From: Phaseolus vulgaris
Lineage: Eukaryota; Streptophyta; Magnoliopsida; Fabales; Fabaceae
Length of the DNA: 64,000 nucleotides
Reading direction: 5' to 3'
Assembly (NCBI RefSeq): GCF_000499845.2
Contig: NC_023754.2
Location: 19,222,111-19,286,110 of the forward strand
In this document: positions 1 through 17,344 of the stretch, in pieces
Layout of the letters: every line of letters starts with the position of its first letter
How positions within the stretch are numbered: the stretch's first letter is position 1
The notes under the pieces: generated by a model
Told to the model about the DNA's origin: nothing
The model's database searches: none
The model's input: only the letters and a program-made list of their open reading frames with translations
Made by a program: the position numbers and the translations under genes

Positions 1-1403
1 AACAGAGCTAATTTTAGGAGCATTTAGAAGTGAGAGATTTATGTAGTTCCCCTTCCATCATAAATTAAATTTGATTTAGTAAAATAATTTTTAGTAATGC
101 AATTGAATTTGAAGGTTTGTGGATTAATATATATTAAAAAAATCTATATTTTTCTCTTGTAAGCTGCCAAATATATTTCAAAATAATTTATGTGGTAAAA
201 ATAGTCAAAGGCAGGTAATAGCATAATTAACTGTGTGATATAAATATTAATGCATTATTTTGTTTTTAGAGGGAGTTAGAGTGATTGGTTAAGTAATATA
301 AAACACAATTAGAAGTTTGATAATGATATTTATTTGTGACGTGTTTGGGGAGAGAGCATGAGAACAAAATCCACATCCAACTAATGTGCCTTTCTATTTT
401 TCAACCACTTTTTTAGGTTTTGCTGGATCCATCTGGATCTCTTTAATTTATAAATACAAACTTCTCAAACAGACTCCAACTAAGAGAATATTAAAGAATG
501 CACAAATGGATATCAAAAAATAACTCAATTATGCTAAGACTGTATACACTGTTAAAACCAAGATAAAAGACAAACAATATATCCACGAACCAACTTACAA
601 CTATTGCAATGGAATATGCTAACAAATAACTTCATAAAATTAATTAAATTTCAACTTATTTGTAATTCAATTTTATAAAATTAATGAAAATTAAATAGTA
701 TTTATATTGTTTTAAGTTAACAATATTACTATGCATGAATGTATGGTACACTCAATTCAATTGTTTCAAATTGCTTACATTAATTAATAGAAAATTCATT
801 AAACACACATCAATATAAAATATAATTAGTTATTATATTTTAAAGACTAAAAAAATTATTATATTTAAATTAATTTTTCATTGATAAATAATTTTTAAAT
901 TAATATTTAATTAGTTATCAAAGAATTTAGCTACGACTTATTTAGATTCTAAAGTTGGTATTTATTAATAATATAAATTAATTCATATATCAATAATTTT
1001 TTTAGTTTTTAAAATAATATCTAATTTAGTCAATAAATAACTAAATTGTCTTTATAATTGGTTTATATTTAATTATTTTCTTATAATATTAGGAGTCCAA
1101 TTCAATAACACTTCAAATACACCTTCTCTTAAGATAAAATCGTGACGAAACTTCGAACTTCAAAGTCAATAATACTTTGAATTCGGTGATTGATCCTAGT
1201 AATATTATCTCAATGAACTTGAGATCGAAACATTATTGATGTCGTATGTGAGAATTTGTTAGCTTAAACCTCGACTGAGGCTTGGTTGTTCCAATACGTC
1301 CCTTCAAGATATAACTCGAATATGGCGATTAACTCTAATGATGAAGAAACTTGAGGTCAAATCAATTAATAGGTAACATTTTCAATTAATATTTAAGAGG
1401 GAT

Positions 1404-1650
1404 CACTACAAGAAAATCATGAAAAAAATAATTAGTTGTTATAGCGACTAAATTAGAAATAATTGGTAGTTAAAACATTGATAGTTAATTAGATACCAAT
1501 TTAGAAACTATTTAAAAATAATAGAAACTAATTTAGAATATATTTTTTTTTAATTTTTAAAATAATTTTTAATTTAATTACTATAGTAACTAATTATTTT
1601 TAGGATTTATTTTATAATTTTTTTTTTGTGAAATTTCAAACAAAATTAAA
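1404..1650 (+). mobile_element. Possible CACTA-type transposon terminus
   Basis: CACTACAAGAAAATCATG at 1404 matches the terminal inverted repeat typical of plant CACTA (En/Spm) elements. About 200 bp of subterminal, internally repetitive sequence follows (TTAGTTGTTATAGCGACTAA, then several AATTTAGAA(A/T) blocks). No credible opposite terminus or transposase was found, so it may be a solo end or a chance match. Confidence 0.35.
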
Positions 1651-3979
1651 CTGCGGTAAAAAGGAGAAGGCAGGAGCAGACAGAAATTCTAGGAAATTAA
1701 GTATTGGAATGGCCAGCAACAATGATGATGGAATATGGAAAAAAAACATGAATTTAGGGTAGTTTTGTTCAAAATCTGAATGAAGTGAACTATAGAACTA
1801 CCATGGTCACTAAACAATAAACAATAAATCAATTGAATAAGAAGCTTCAACTCCATGTATCATTATGTCTCAACTTTAGCCAAAAAACAAATGGTGGTCA
1901 CCAAATTTGTGGAAGTCCTGATCCATAATTTCAACATTTCATCACCATGATGATAAGAGAGAGAAACTTAAAAGAGCTATGGAAAAATGATAAAAATATA
2001 TTGTTTATGATTCATTTTCTAATTCCATATTTAACAAATTTGGTAATTTGCATAAAGAAGTGTGCTTTAATTTATGGAACTTTATCACAAAGGAGAACAT
2101 AGGAGGGACCCTATATTTAATTATGCTTGATATTATTATCAAATAACAGAAACACATTCTTTATTTATTTATTTCTCTAAATAAAATAGATATAAATAGC
2201 ATATTGTAGAACTTTTGGGTTTTCTTCTCAACGTTAAAATGATTAAAATTTGTTGGTTAAAAATGGATGGTTCCCGTAATAACGGGAAAAATGCGTTTAA
2301 TCATCTTTTCATGTAAGTGAGATTAAATATGATGTAATATATTTGTGGTAAGATAAAAAAAAAAGTATCCGGTCAATTTACTAAAAAATGAAAATTAACT
2401 AAATTTTGAATTTTATTTATTTATTCAATTAATAGATGATTTTTTTGTCTCACACAATTTTAACGAAAGGTGAAAAAAACATACCCTGAGGTTAACTGCG
2501 ATTTGTTTACTAGTGTTCTATTATAAAAGTAAGAATGTTTTAAAATGTCAGAAAAAATTTAAGAAACTAACAATTTTCCGAGGAAACATAATTGAGACAA
2601 TATTGGTATTTTAGTTATAGTTTGAATATTACTTCGGATTTTAATTTTGTCATTCATTTGTTCTTCTAATCTTGTCTTTTATGCAAAAGTTTGTCATTTT
2701 GTGAAATTGATAAATCTCGTTGTTAGTGATAAATGTTACATTCCTAGAATTGTAGTGGAATATGGACACACACATTAATACAATGATTTTAATGATTTTA
2801 AGAGAACAAAGATCATCTTTGTTGACATTACCAAAGAACCACCAACATCCATATTACCGAACCTATTACAATTATTTTTACTATTCCAACAACTACAACA
2901 CATGTGAATCTATTTTACCATGACAATAGATTACTTTTTCTAAATATGGCATATTTAGAATGATAAATTATATATATATATATTCTATTTTTTTACAATA
3001 CAACTTTAAGGTGTCCAAGTGTAATTTTCTTAATATGAATTTCATTAGAATACAAATTAGAAAGACTTTTAAGTTATTATTATTTATTTGTAAACTGCCA
3101 TATAAAATAAAATGATTCACTATATAATAATTACTTTGATTAATACTACATTGTGAGATAGATTTCTAAATACCAAATCATAATTATTTATCAAAAGATA
3201 TATAATTATTATTATTATATATTATTATTATTATTAAAGTTATTAATGTTACCGTTAACATTTTGTTTCAAGAAATAGTTGAACCACTAAGTACAATGAA
3301 AGAACATGACTAAATCAAGACAATTTAGTTTATCAAATGATATATAAAAATATTGGACAATTCTATTTACTATAAGTGATCTGACATGTGGAGCTCCATA
3401 GTTAAAAAAAACATACTTTATATATCAGCTTAAAGTTGTATATAACTGATCATTTAAAAAAATATATATATATAATAAAAATAATTTTGTAATTAAATAA
3501 TATAAAAATTATTAAAATAATAATATTATTGTGAAAAAAAATTGGATGTAAAATTATCAAAATCCTTCCTATTATAACTTAATTCCTACAAATAAATATA
3601 CAGAGTACTCCTTAGTTATCTTTTATGCTATTCTCTTCTTTTAAAGAATTACAGTTTCTTAAATCCTAATACAAAGTGGCTGTATTTTTTTTGCTATTTA
3701 AATTACATGTAAATTATATTTGAAGTTCACAGTTTGACTTATTTTTGGGGTCATTGAAAGATCATGGATGATTCTCACTCGATTATATATCCCTTTCTCA
3801 TTGATTAACTATGTTACTATATATTTACATGACTTTTAACTAATAAAGAAAAAAAACTTCAATGCATATAGTTCTTTAAATGTCACATAGGTGTCTCTCC
3901 AAAAGAAGAATGAGAAGTGTTTAAACATAGCACCTTCATCCTTTGCTTTGTTTTGTTGAAATAACTTATTTGATTCATA

Positions 3980-4380
3980 AACACTGACATAGATGCTGAT
4001 ATGATACAGAGAGATATGTATAATCTCTAAAGTCTAGAACACGAATATATATATATATTATAAAATTATGAACTATATAAATTGATAATAAAAATTTATT
4101 TCCACATGTATGTTTTAATTTTTTTTAACAAAAAATGTTTTTCATTACTAGTTGTTCCTTATTTTTATAATCATAATATAAATTTATATAATAAATTTGA
4201 GTTTTAGAAAATTAATGTATTTCTCCTGTTTAAAATTATGTTAGAATCGGACTAGAATTATCATAAATTCAATAAATATTTTTTAAATTGAATATTTCAC
4301 CAATACGTATTTTATGAGTATATGTATCTTATATGTGTATCCGACACGTCATTTAAGATAAGTGTTTAAATCTCATAAGC
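3980..4380 (+). repeat. Dispersed repeat, copy A (about 400 bp)
   Basis: It shares a colinear order of blocks with 39,966-40,382: ACACGAAT plus AT run, TAAATTGATAATAAA, TTATTTTTATAATCATAATA, AATTTATATAATAA, TTGAGTTTT, AGAAAATTAATGTATTTCTC and CATTTAAGA. Neither copy has coding capacity or clear terminal repeats. The class is unknown. Confidence 0.75.
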
Positions 4381-6115
4381 TTATGTGTTATACAATAATA
4401 TTAAAGTAGTGTTATGGAAAGGGAGAAGCTTTACAAAGAAGGCACATGATTATGAATATTTATTAATTACATTGCATGCATGCTAGTTGGCCAAACTTTG
4501 GGTCTATTTAAGGAATCTATTTTTTTTTCACATATGAGTTGTGTGTGACAACTTTCTCATTTGTTTTCAAAAGAAAAGATCATGAAATATTGGGTGAGAA
4601 CAGTGTTTATTATTTAGAGGAAATATTGGGTGGAGAAGGGAAATAAAGAATGAAGGTTGGTTGGTTGAGCACATGCAGGTCAAATCAACCCCTTATTTAG
4701 AGGGTGCATGGAACCACCACCCAATCATCAAATCATTCATTTTAATTTTAACATTTTTTTTCCAAAAGTCAATCATTTTTACAAATATACAAATATAATA
4801 GGGTATATTTGAGAACCAGTTTGCAATTATACAAACTGCATCATTGAGGAAAAAATATGTTGTTTTTTTAAGTTGGGTCAACATTAACATATTTTGTTTT
4901 TTTTTTCGTAAATGGTATAATTTTATTTTATATGTTTTGAAATGAAAAAAATTATTTTAAAATTTCTCAAATCGTATTACAATTTTAATTTTTATATTAA
5001 ACTTATTTGTTAGATACGAATTCAGTTATATCAAATTTTATTAAAATCGTAGTTTATATTATTTCACACGTCAAATTTTAAATATTTTTTTCTATTTTAA
5101 AAAATAATAAATGAAATTACATGATTTAAAAAATTATTTTGATCCATGATTAAGCTTGATGGATAAAAATGGAAATATATTATAGAATTTTTTTCAAGAT
5201 GATTTTATATATGTGAAATGTTTAACTCTAAAAGGTGGATTTGGAATAGATATTTAAGTATTGGAAGTAAGTCACAATCATTTTATATATTGAAAAAAAT
5301 ATATGATTTCTGTAATGTCACATCTTATTATTAAAAAATTATATTTCTTTTTAAATGAAGTATACTATTAATAGTTTTAATAAACTATATTTTTTATCAT
5401 TTATGAACTTGAACAAGATATTAATTTTGATTCTTTATGAATCGTTACTTATAAAAGGAACTCAACAAGTTATAAGCAACACTTCAAATATCATGTGTCA
5501 GAATGCTCTAATGGAAGAATTGTTTCAAATTCATTTTTTTTTAAAATAACTCATAAGTATCTAGAACTTATTATCCTCTTACAAAAATCACTTCAAAATT
5601 ACTCTCCAAATCTAACAAAAATAATAAATGAAAATTCTCAACATCATTAAAATCTTAACTAAGTCTTCATATATACATTTTATTGAGTTGTTTCTAACAA
5701 TAGATTTCTTATATAGTGATTATCATAAATCATACTTTATTCCTAATTAATTATATGATTATCCAGAAAGGTTTCCAATACATGATATCATCTCATGGTC
5801 AAGTTTACTCAAAAGCTATATCCCTTAAGTATAATTCTCATCCCATATATATAAAACATATATAATTGTGACAATGCCTATGTCAATTCAACGGTGAAAA
5901 AATTGGCATTTCTGCTAACCACATTCACCAAACACAACCAAATTGAGAATAACGTGAAAGCCTTCCAGCATCTCTATTTACTGATTACAAAACTTGTAGA
6001 ATTAACAAATAATAACTTCTGAAGAAGGGGAATTGCTAAGCAGTGTAGTAGACACAAATAAGAAGCACTTTCATGACTCAATTTGCACATGACATTGATA
6101 TGGAGAAAAAACAGT

Positions 6116-6290
6116 TGTTGGAGATTCCACATCGACTAGAGATAAGAACATTTCATAATATATAAATGGGTACAAACCTCACCTTATCAAGCCGGTTTTA
6201 TGGGGTTGAATTAGGCTTAAAGTCCACTCTGTAACATGGTATCAGAGCCAGGTTCGAGCCTATCCTAGCGAATATTTGTGTTAGGCACTT
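6116..6290 (+). mobile_element. TRIM-like element fragment: one LTR, primer site, partial internal region
   Basis: A 121-bp LTR (6116-6236) begins TGTTGGAGATTCC and ends GTAACA. It is followed directly by TGGTATCAGAGCCA (6237-6250), the primer-binding site complementary to initiator tRNA-Met. The LTR carries a TATA-like TATATAAATGG. About 40 bp of internal sequence (TTCGAGCCTATCCTAGCGAA) continues to about 6290, then family similarity stops and the second LTR is missing. Same family as the copies at 20.9, 32.6 and 33.0 kb. Confidence 0.88.
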
Positions 6291-8705
6291 AAAGTCCAGA
6301 GAACAACTGATTTTCAAGTTGGATCATCTTGGAAGAAAAAAATCACTGCTGACATGAAGTGAGGATGTGGAAGTAAAATTTGCAAGAGAATAAACCTGGG
6401 GTATCAACAAATCAAAAATCAGAATACAGTAATAAAGCAGAGAGAGATAAAATTTTCACAAGACAAAATCCTGAGATTTTAACAAAAATGGATCCATTGC
6501 CAACCAAGATAGATGACTATATGATTTCTACATCTTCGATCCATTGTGTATAATTATAATATTATAAATATCGAGGAACGTATTATCCCCACTAAAATAT
6601 TATAAATAATTTTACATCTATTAAAAAATTGACTAATTTATTAACAAAATTAAATTTGTTTATAATTATAATATTTTTCTAAATTTACCCTTAAGTAATT
6701 CATCTATTGATTGAATAGTAGTAGTGAAATTTAGTTTTCAAAATTAAAATCTTGAAATATAAACTAAAATAGTTAAGGGTAATTTTTTGGTCAAAAATAA
6801 TTAATGTAAAATATAAACAAGATTTTGTAAAAAAGACAAGAAAAATACAAAATAGTGTTTATAATTAGAAACAGAGAGCGTATTCGTATCCAAATTTTTA
6901 ATGCACTTTGACGTAATTTTGAATGAAGTATTATTCATAATGCTTTAAGATAATTAGTAAAGGAATGTTATATATTAGTGCACAAACTATGATGTAAAAC
7001 AGCCTTGAGTGGAGAAGCAAGGAATAGACAAGTGGTGATTACAAGAAGCCACGAGTTTTTGCTGTCCTCAAACTACAAAGAAGCAACTCTTCCCGCATTA
7101 TAAATCATTATCATAGCAGCAAGTTTTTGTTGTCTTTAAACTACAAAGAAACTTATAATGTACACTAAAAAAAGTTAGAAGAAGAGTCCATTATATTTTA
7201 TTGACAACACTCCATCTTGGGGGTTATAGTAATTACTGCAAGCAAATGTTTCAGGAAATGATCCCATCCATTCATTGTCTGAAGCTGTAATCAACCATCT
7301 AATTAAACAAGGGTGGAATAAAAAGGTAAATGCCATAATAATGACAATAAGGATTATGTCTGTGGGTTATAAAGTGAAAGGATTCCAAAACTAGCAAGTA
7401 AAAGGTTGATAATAACTTATGAGAATACCAACTCTGATAAAATTAGGAAAAGAATGGTTCTTATATCGTATGAGCATTTAAGCATGAATCCATATTTGAA
7501 TCTGCTCTGCTTCATCCAATCTAGCTATATTGGAAAATTTAATGAGTTGAGCCCACGGGCACTGTTCCTCCAAATCCTTTAAATGCCTTCTTTCATGGTC
7601 CCCCAAATGGTCCCCTTGTATATATTCATCACTTGTTACTTAACCCTAAGTGTCTTCCTTGTTTATTTCCCTGTTGTTGGGGACCAAAATGCCTATCAAC
7701 CTTCCCCCACAACACCCTAATAATGGCCAAGATTAATAGATCTCAACTGGGCAGATTCTCCTACACAATATCACCTTGAATCGGCACCAACATGTTCATG
7801 TAAAATGACTAAAAACACCTTTAATCAAGTGGAAAATAAGTTACACTTAGTGCATCCAGCACTCAGCAACCAAGCACAGTACGCGTCGCACTAACCAATG
7901 TAGAGAAAGCTAACAATTCCAGATACCAATATCATAAAGTTGACAGTTCTGGATAGCAATATCCATAAACAAATATGACTTACGGACCGTAAGTATATGT
8001 TTTGAATTTAAAAAGTTAAGTCAGGTGCATATCATATATCATATGGTGCTGGGAGAAATTGCCTCTCAACTGTTATCTGTTGATGTTTTGGCCCCAATTA
8101 TTTTGGTCCAAGAGAGTTCACGTGTTACAACTTTTCGTTTTTACCAGTAGCACTCAATACTGCTAGACAAATTGCTGCTGGAGGCACAAACAACTGGGAA
8201 TAGCTTATCTTCATTGTTATAGATTCATTCATTACGAACTTTCAAATGCATGGGATTACAAGAGAAACTATGCATGTTCATCTAGTCAACAAATATTCTG
8301 GAGACACTTTAACCTTCTGAGAAAGAGATAGATGTTAGATTTTGAATAATTGATAAATATTTCAAGTCTACTAAGTATTACTGTAATTTCAGATGTGCTC
8401 TGAAGAACAGATTTTAATCAGAAACATTTGCGCCTTAGGCAATCATTCATCAAAGCATCAAAGTGAGGACATCTCAATGCTTCAGGGTGCTTAGTAATCA
8501 GAGACATGCAGTACGTAATGAATATTAAGCTGCCACAATTAATATATTTCGTAAATTAAATCATCTAAATTTCATAATAAGATGCAAGGTCGACAAGAAA
8601 CATAAACAATGCGTCATTTCTCGTGAATATATGACTCATGATTCCTCTAGAAATGTACCCTGTATATGAACTTAACAAGCACAAACCAATCTAAAAGCTA
8701 CATCA
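6291..8705. other. Spacer and RPT3 3' flank
   Basis: The first part is AT-rich; from about 6,950 the sequence is more balanced but shows no long frame. A short duplication, with units near 7,050 and 7,118, shares GTTTTTGCTGTC/GTTTTTGTTGTC and AAACTACAAAGAA. The RPT3 3' UTR should occupy roughly the last 200-300 bp. Confidence 0.5.
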
Positions 8706-13031
<4,326 letters not shown>

Positions 13032-13310
13032 TGATGAGACTTTTGGGAATAGGGTTTGGAGTGGGAAATAGGAATCGAATGGAACGGAATGAAATGGAAT
13101 GAAATTGTTTCTATTTGCTGCTGTTGTTTTTCCCTTTTTGGGTTTTCATGATATTTAATGGGAAAAAAGTGTAATGACCAAAAGGACCTCGTTGGCGTGT
13201 CAGCGAAGAAAACAAATTCTTGTATTGGACTTGGGCCTTGACTCTGAAGTCTTATTACGGCTGCTTCTTCCTAGACTTCATACGTTCTTGCGGCAGCCCA
13301 ATAACAATCA
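13032..13310 (-). promoter_or_regulatory. RPT3 5' UTR and proximal promoter with telo-box and site II motifs
   Basis: Read on the minus strand, the leader just upstream of the start codon contains a telo-box, AAACCCTA (13050-13057). Farther upstream are site II-type TGGGCC/GGCCCA motifs at about 13232-13237 and an AGCCCA near 13295. This combination is known from plant genes for translation and proteasome components expressed in dividing cells. The motifs are seen directly; their function here is inferred. Confidence 0.5.
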
Positions 13311-14099
13311 GGAAAATACATTTTTGTCCTTAAGAAAAAAGTAAATTAACTCAAAACGGTTAAAGATTTTTTACTTAATACAATTTGGGAATCTGGGATA
13401 GTCTATTTGTGGTTTTTGGTGGAAAATGTTAATTTTTTAGTTGCATTTCACTTTTTCTTGCACTGATTTATCATTTATTTGAGTGTTTCTCATTTTTTTA
13501 TTTTTTTAAAAAATATTAAGATTACATAGTCATTTTTAAATTAGAAGTGTTCTTTGGAAATGTAGAATTTGAAAACAATTTTTAAAAATATATTCTAGAT
13601 TATAGTTTGAAAGTTTTTCAAATTTACAAATAGTTTTCGTGTTATGAAATTCATAATATATTTTTCTAAAGTAATATTTTAGATTATCTAATTCAATTGT
13701 CTTTTTTTAAAATTTATGATTAAATTTTAGATTTTATAATTTATAATTATATTTTTATATTTTTATATTCTAAATTATATAATTCAAAAATTAATATTAA
13801 AAAAAAATTATACAATCTGAATATGGTATGAATGAATCTTTTTCTTCAATTAAATATAAATTCTTAACTTTGGACTTCTTTTTACATTTTAATTCTTGCA
13901 CTAACCTAGGGTTTAGTAATGCCTTACATCAACATCCTTTCTTGACGAGTCATAGGAAATTAAAAAATAAATTTTAGTAGCATATTTTGCTTTGAAAGGT
14001 AAAATCGGGAGTACGTTGAATCATGTGTGAAAGACAGACTTGTTCATATGTTGATATAGGAAGTTTGTAACTTTCTATATTTTTATTTTTTAGTAACCA
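13311..14099. other. AT-rich spacer left of the gypsy remnant
   Basis: No coding signal. The expected upstream polyprotein of the gypsy element (RT/RNase H) is not here. Confidence 0.6.
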
Positions 14100-15488
14100 G
14101 TGAGTACAAAAAATAATTATTTATTTAGAGATTTTTTTTTAAATCTCTTGGGAAGGTGTAATGAACTAAAGCAAATAGTTTTATTTGAAAGTCATAAAAG
14201 CAAACTCAGTTTACATAGTTTACATCCAGGAATGACCAAGATGTATCAAGATCTCAATAAGTATTATTGGTGGCATGGCATGAAGAATGATGTAGCCAAA
14301 TTTGTAGTTGCTTGCTTGACTTGTCAGATATCAAAGATTGAACATCAACGACCTGGAGGCATGTTAACTAGTTAGACATTCTAGTATGAAAGTGGGACAC
14401 TATCTCAATGGATTTTGTTACCCACTTACCACGTACTTTGTGGAAGCATGACTCTGTTTGGGTCATAGTGGACAGGTTGACAAAGACGACACATTTCCTA
14501 CCTATAGATTTGAGAATCTCTATGCAGAAGTTGACCCAAATTTACATAGATGAAATAGTCATATTTCATGGTGTACCCTCCAGCATAATATTAGATAGAG
14601 ATCCCATATTCACCTCCAGATTTTGGCAAACACTTTAAGAAGCTTTGGGGACTAAACTTAAACTTAGTTCAACATACCATTCTCAAACTGATGGACAATC
14701 AGAGATAATTATCCAGTCCTTAGATGATTTGCTTAGGACTTGTGTGTTAGATCATTTGGGCAGTTGGGATGAACTTTTACCTTTGGTAGAGTTTACTTAC
14801 AAAAACAGTTACCAAGCAAGCATAGGAATGGCTCCTTTCGAGGCATTGTATGGAAGAAATTGCAGCACACCTCTGTGCTGGTTTCATGATGGTGAAATTG
14901 TGTTAATTGGACCATAATTAATACAACAAACCAATGAGAAAGTCAAAATGATTCAGGAAAGATTGAAAACATCTTTCAGGAGGCAAAAATCTTATGCAGA
15001 TCAAAGAAGAAGACCTTTAAGAATTCTCTGCTGGTGAGCATGTCTTTTTGAGAGTTACACCATTCACTGGTGTAGGAAGAGCAATCAAATACAATAAATT
15101 AACTCTTAAGTTCATAGGACCTTATTAAATTTTAAGGAGAATAGGCCATGTGGCTTATGAAATTATTTTGCCTCCTCCTTTGGCGAACATTCATAACATT
15201 TTCCATGTATTCCGGCTTAGAAAGTACATACCTGATCCCAACCACATTCTAGAATCTGACACAATCCATGTGAAAAAAAATCTTTCATTTGAAGTGAATC
15301 CAATCAGAAATTTAGATTCACAAGTGAAACAACTTCGTGGAAGAAGTATTCCCATGGTGAAAGTATTGTGGGATCTCATCTCTAGAGATTCCACTTGGGA
15401 AATTGAAGAGGTGATACGAGCATCATACCCTAATCTCTTTCTTGGTAAGTTCATTTTCGATGACGAAAATTTTTGTAGTTGGATATAA
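14100..15488 (+). pseudogene. Ty3/gypsy retrotransposon remnant: integrase to polyprotein C-terminus
   Basis: Decayed 3' part of a gypsy polyprotein. From 14,208 there is an HHCC integrase zinc-binding segment (HPGMTKMYQDL ... ACLTCQ). From 14,408 comes the core domain, MDFVTHLP ... [10 protein letters not shown], with [10 protein letters not shown] and then the GQSE block at about 14,690. The acidic D,D,E positions can be recognised. It continues to WDELLPLVEFTYKNSYQ and then, after frame breaks near 14,915-15,060, a C-terminal stretch with HNIFHVFRLRKYIPDP and DSTWEIEE (15,150-15,488). Stops occur at about 14,373, 14,637 and 14,915, with frame changes. No reverse transcriptase, RNase H, protease or gag lies upstream, so this is a non-autonomous relic. 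The order fits a Del/Tekay-like chromovirus, but the chromodomain is not convincing. Confidence 0.9.
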
Positions 15489-16750
15489 TGTAATGGCACA
15501 TAAAAAAAATAAAGAAACAGAGCCACAGACCCCTCCCCCCCTACCCGATTAAATTTTTAAATAGAGTAAGTTCATTTTTTTATCTTAAATATCTCTTATT
15601 CTCTATTTTTCTCTATGATTTAGTCAACGGTCTTAGTGGAGTCAGTTGAGAAAAGTAATTCTCTCAACTTATTCTATTATATATTAATTTTTTGTTCTGT
15701 TCGGATATTTGCATTAGGTCCTTATATTTTAAAGCTTATCCGATAGGCTAAAATTCTAAAGGTTGCTTGGAAAGCAAATAATTAAGGTAAGGGAAGCTAA
15801 ATTTAATTTTTAATAGCACCCTAGGATAGAAGATCTAAATGTGGAAGGGACGTGGTCCCAATATTCAATTTCTCTTACAGGGATGTTGTGTATTTATATA
15901 TTGTGTTGTTTGTTTATATATTATTTAAACTTAAAAATATTAGATGTTGATGGTTTAGTATTTAAGTGTTGTTTTTTTTATGTTAAACAGACTTTTGAAT
16001 GTTGTAGATCGTGTTTTGAATGATATTGTATGATGAAAATGGAATGAAATTGAATTCATACGTTTGGGATAATGTATGGACTGATGTTTGTATGTGTATT
16101 AAATATTGATGTCTATGTGGTAACAAAGATCTTTGAGCTTCATTGATGATCTAAGTCACATAGACTAAGATATGAGGTGGTGAGAAGCTTATGAATGAGT
16201 TCATGCACACCATGACATATGAGATGTATTGAACTTACCCTGATCATTTTTTGTAGAATTCGCTGGTAATCTTTGGATCAAGTGTTAGTCTTTAGTAGGA
16301 CTTACTTAATACGGGTCTCCCGGAAGGCGTGAGATATTATTTTGTTTGTTGAATATCCTAGATGTGTAAATCCATGTGAGATTTATGTGATTGTTTTATG
16401 TTGGGATTTCAAGAAGATTGAATAATTGAGAAATTGATCCATGTAATTTCGTTTTCTCTTTTAATTTAATTGTGTATATTTTAAAGTTTTATTTTCATTA
16501 GCTTACCATTGTTTTATTTGTTGTGTTGTGAACTGTGATAACGGTACTATGTGTACATGAGCAGATCATCATACAGGTGTTAGAGGTCCTGGAAAGCTTT
16601 AGGATGTTCTTTTGAATTTTATATTGTAAATATTTGTATTTCTATACGTCCTAATCATGTATTAGGAATGTTTTGAAAACTCCAAATTTGTCTAGAAATC
16701 GGTAGAACTTTGATTGTAATAGTTAGATGAAATTATTCTCTGTGTTACAA
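15489..16750 (+). mobile_element. Probable 3' LTR or 3' flank of the gypsy remnant
   Basis: About 1.2 kb directly downstream of the polyprotein end has no gene. It ends in a run to GTGTTACA at about 16,741-16,749, as many gypsy LTRs do (…CA). No matching 5' LTR exists upstream of 14,100 in this window, so the boundaries cannot be confirmed by LTR-LTR comparison. The placement is inferred from position only. Confidence 0.35.
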
Positions 16751-16764
16751 CTCTTACTAATTTT

Positions 16765-16981
16765 GATTAGAATAATTATAAATTGACACTAATTAAATTC
16801 AATTAACATCTAAATAAATAATTATTTTATTATAATATAATTTTTGTAATAGTTGTAGAATAGTTTTTTTATGATTAGAATAATGATAGATTCACTCTAA
16901 TTAAATTCAGTGGAAATCTAAATAAATTATTATTTTATTATAATATAATATTTTTAATAGTTGTAGAATAGTGTTTTTTAG
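16765..16981. repeat. Tandem duplication, about 108 bp unit
   Basis: Unit 1 (16,765-16,872) and unit 2 (16,873-16,981) both begin GATTAGAATAAT. Both share CTAATTAAATTCA, ATCTAAATAAAT and a 20-bp TTATTTTATTATAATATAAT core, and both end TAGTTGTAGAATAGT. The divergence is moderate, so the duplication is not recent. It lies between the gypsy relic and the 3' end of the RPT2-like gene. Confidence 0.8.
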
Positions 16982-17344
16982 TGTTAGATTGTCAACAAAC
17001 TTTATTCTTTTGATAAGAATAAATATGATGTATATTTTGAACATTAAAATCACTCCAACAAAAATGTGAAATTTTGTATCCTCAACACTATATATACAGA
17101 GTGCATTAAAGAAAGAAAGAAAATAGTTTACAGAATATGACGCATAGAAGTTGACAAGAACCAGAAGAGAACACATTTGTAACTGGCATGATCCATGATC
17201 CCACGTGAAATTTACCCGAAAACTATATATGAATTCTGCACATGCAACACAGAAATTGCAAAAACTAAAAAAAGATGAAGTAACCATAACCACGATGAAG
17301 CACCTCGCATAACAATTTAATTCAATCGATTTAACTTGTAAGTT

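Larger units (their letters stand above)
1..6115. other. AT-rich intergenic spacer
   Basis: No gene supported. It holds the possible CACTA terminus, dispersed repeat copy A, TA runs and short open frames (for example 4693-4890 and 5355-5549) that look like low-complexity AT-rich reading frames. The more balanced stretch 1140-1380 is unexplained. Confidence 0.6.

Noticed and set aside
2748..2755. TTGTAGTG as the opposite end of a CACTA element starting at 1404
   Set aside because: Only 8 bp match the inverted repeat and the 3-bp flanks (GAT and GAA) do not agree as a target duplication.
6237..6262. tRNA-like motif (GTATCAGAGCCAGGTTCGAG)
   Set aside because: It is the tRNA-Met-complementary primer site of the TRIM plus adjacent internal sequence; no cloverleaf can be drawn.
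16907..17293. 128-codon minus-strand frame downstream of the RPT2-like gene
   Set aside because: It covers the tandem duplication and 3' UTR; hydrophobic and AT-driven, without family features.
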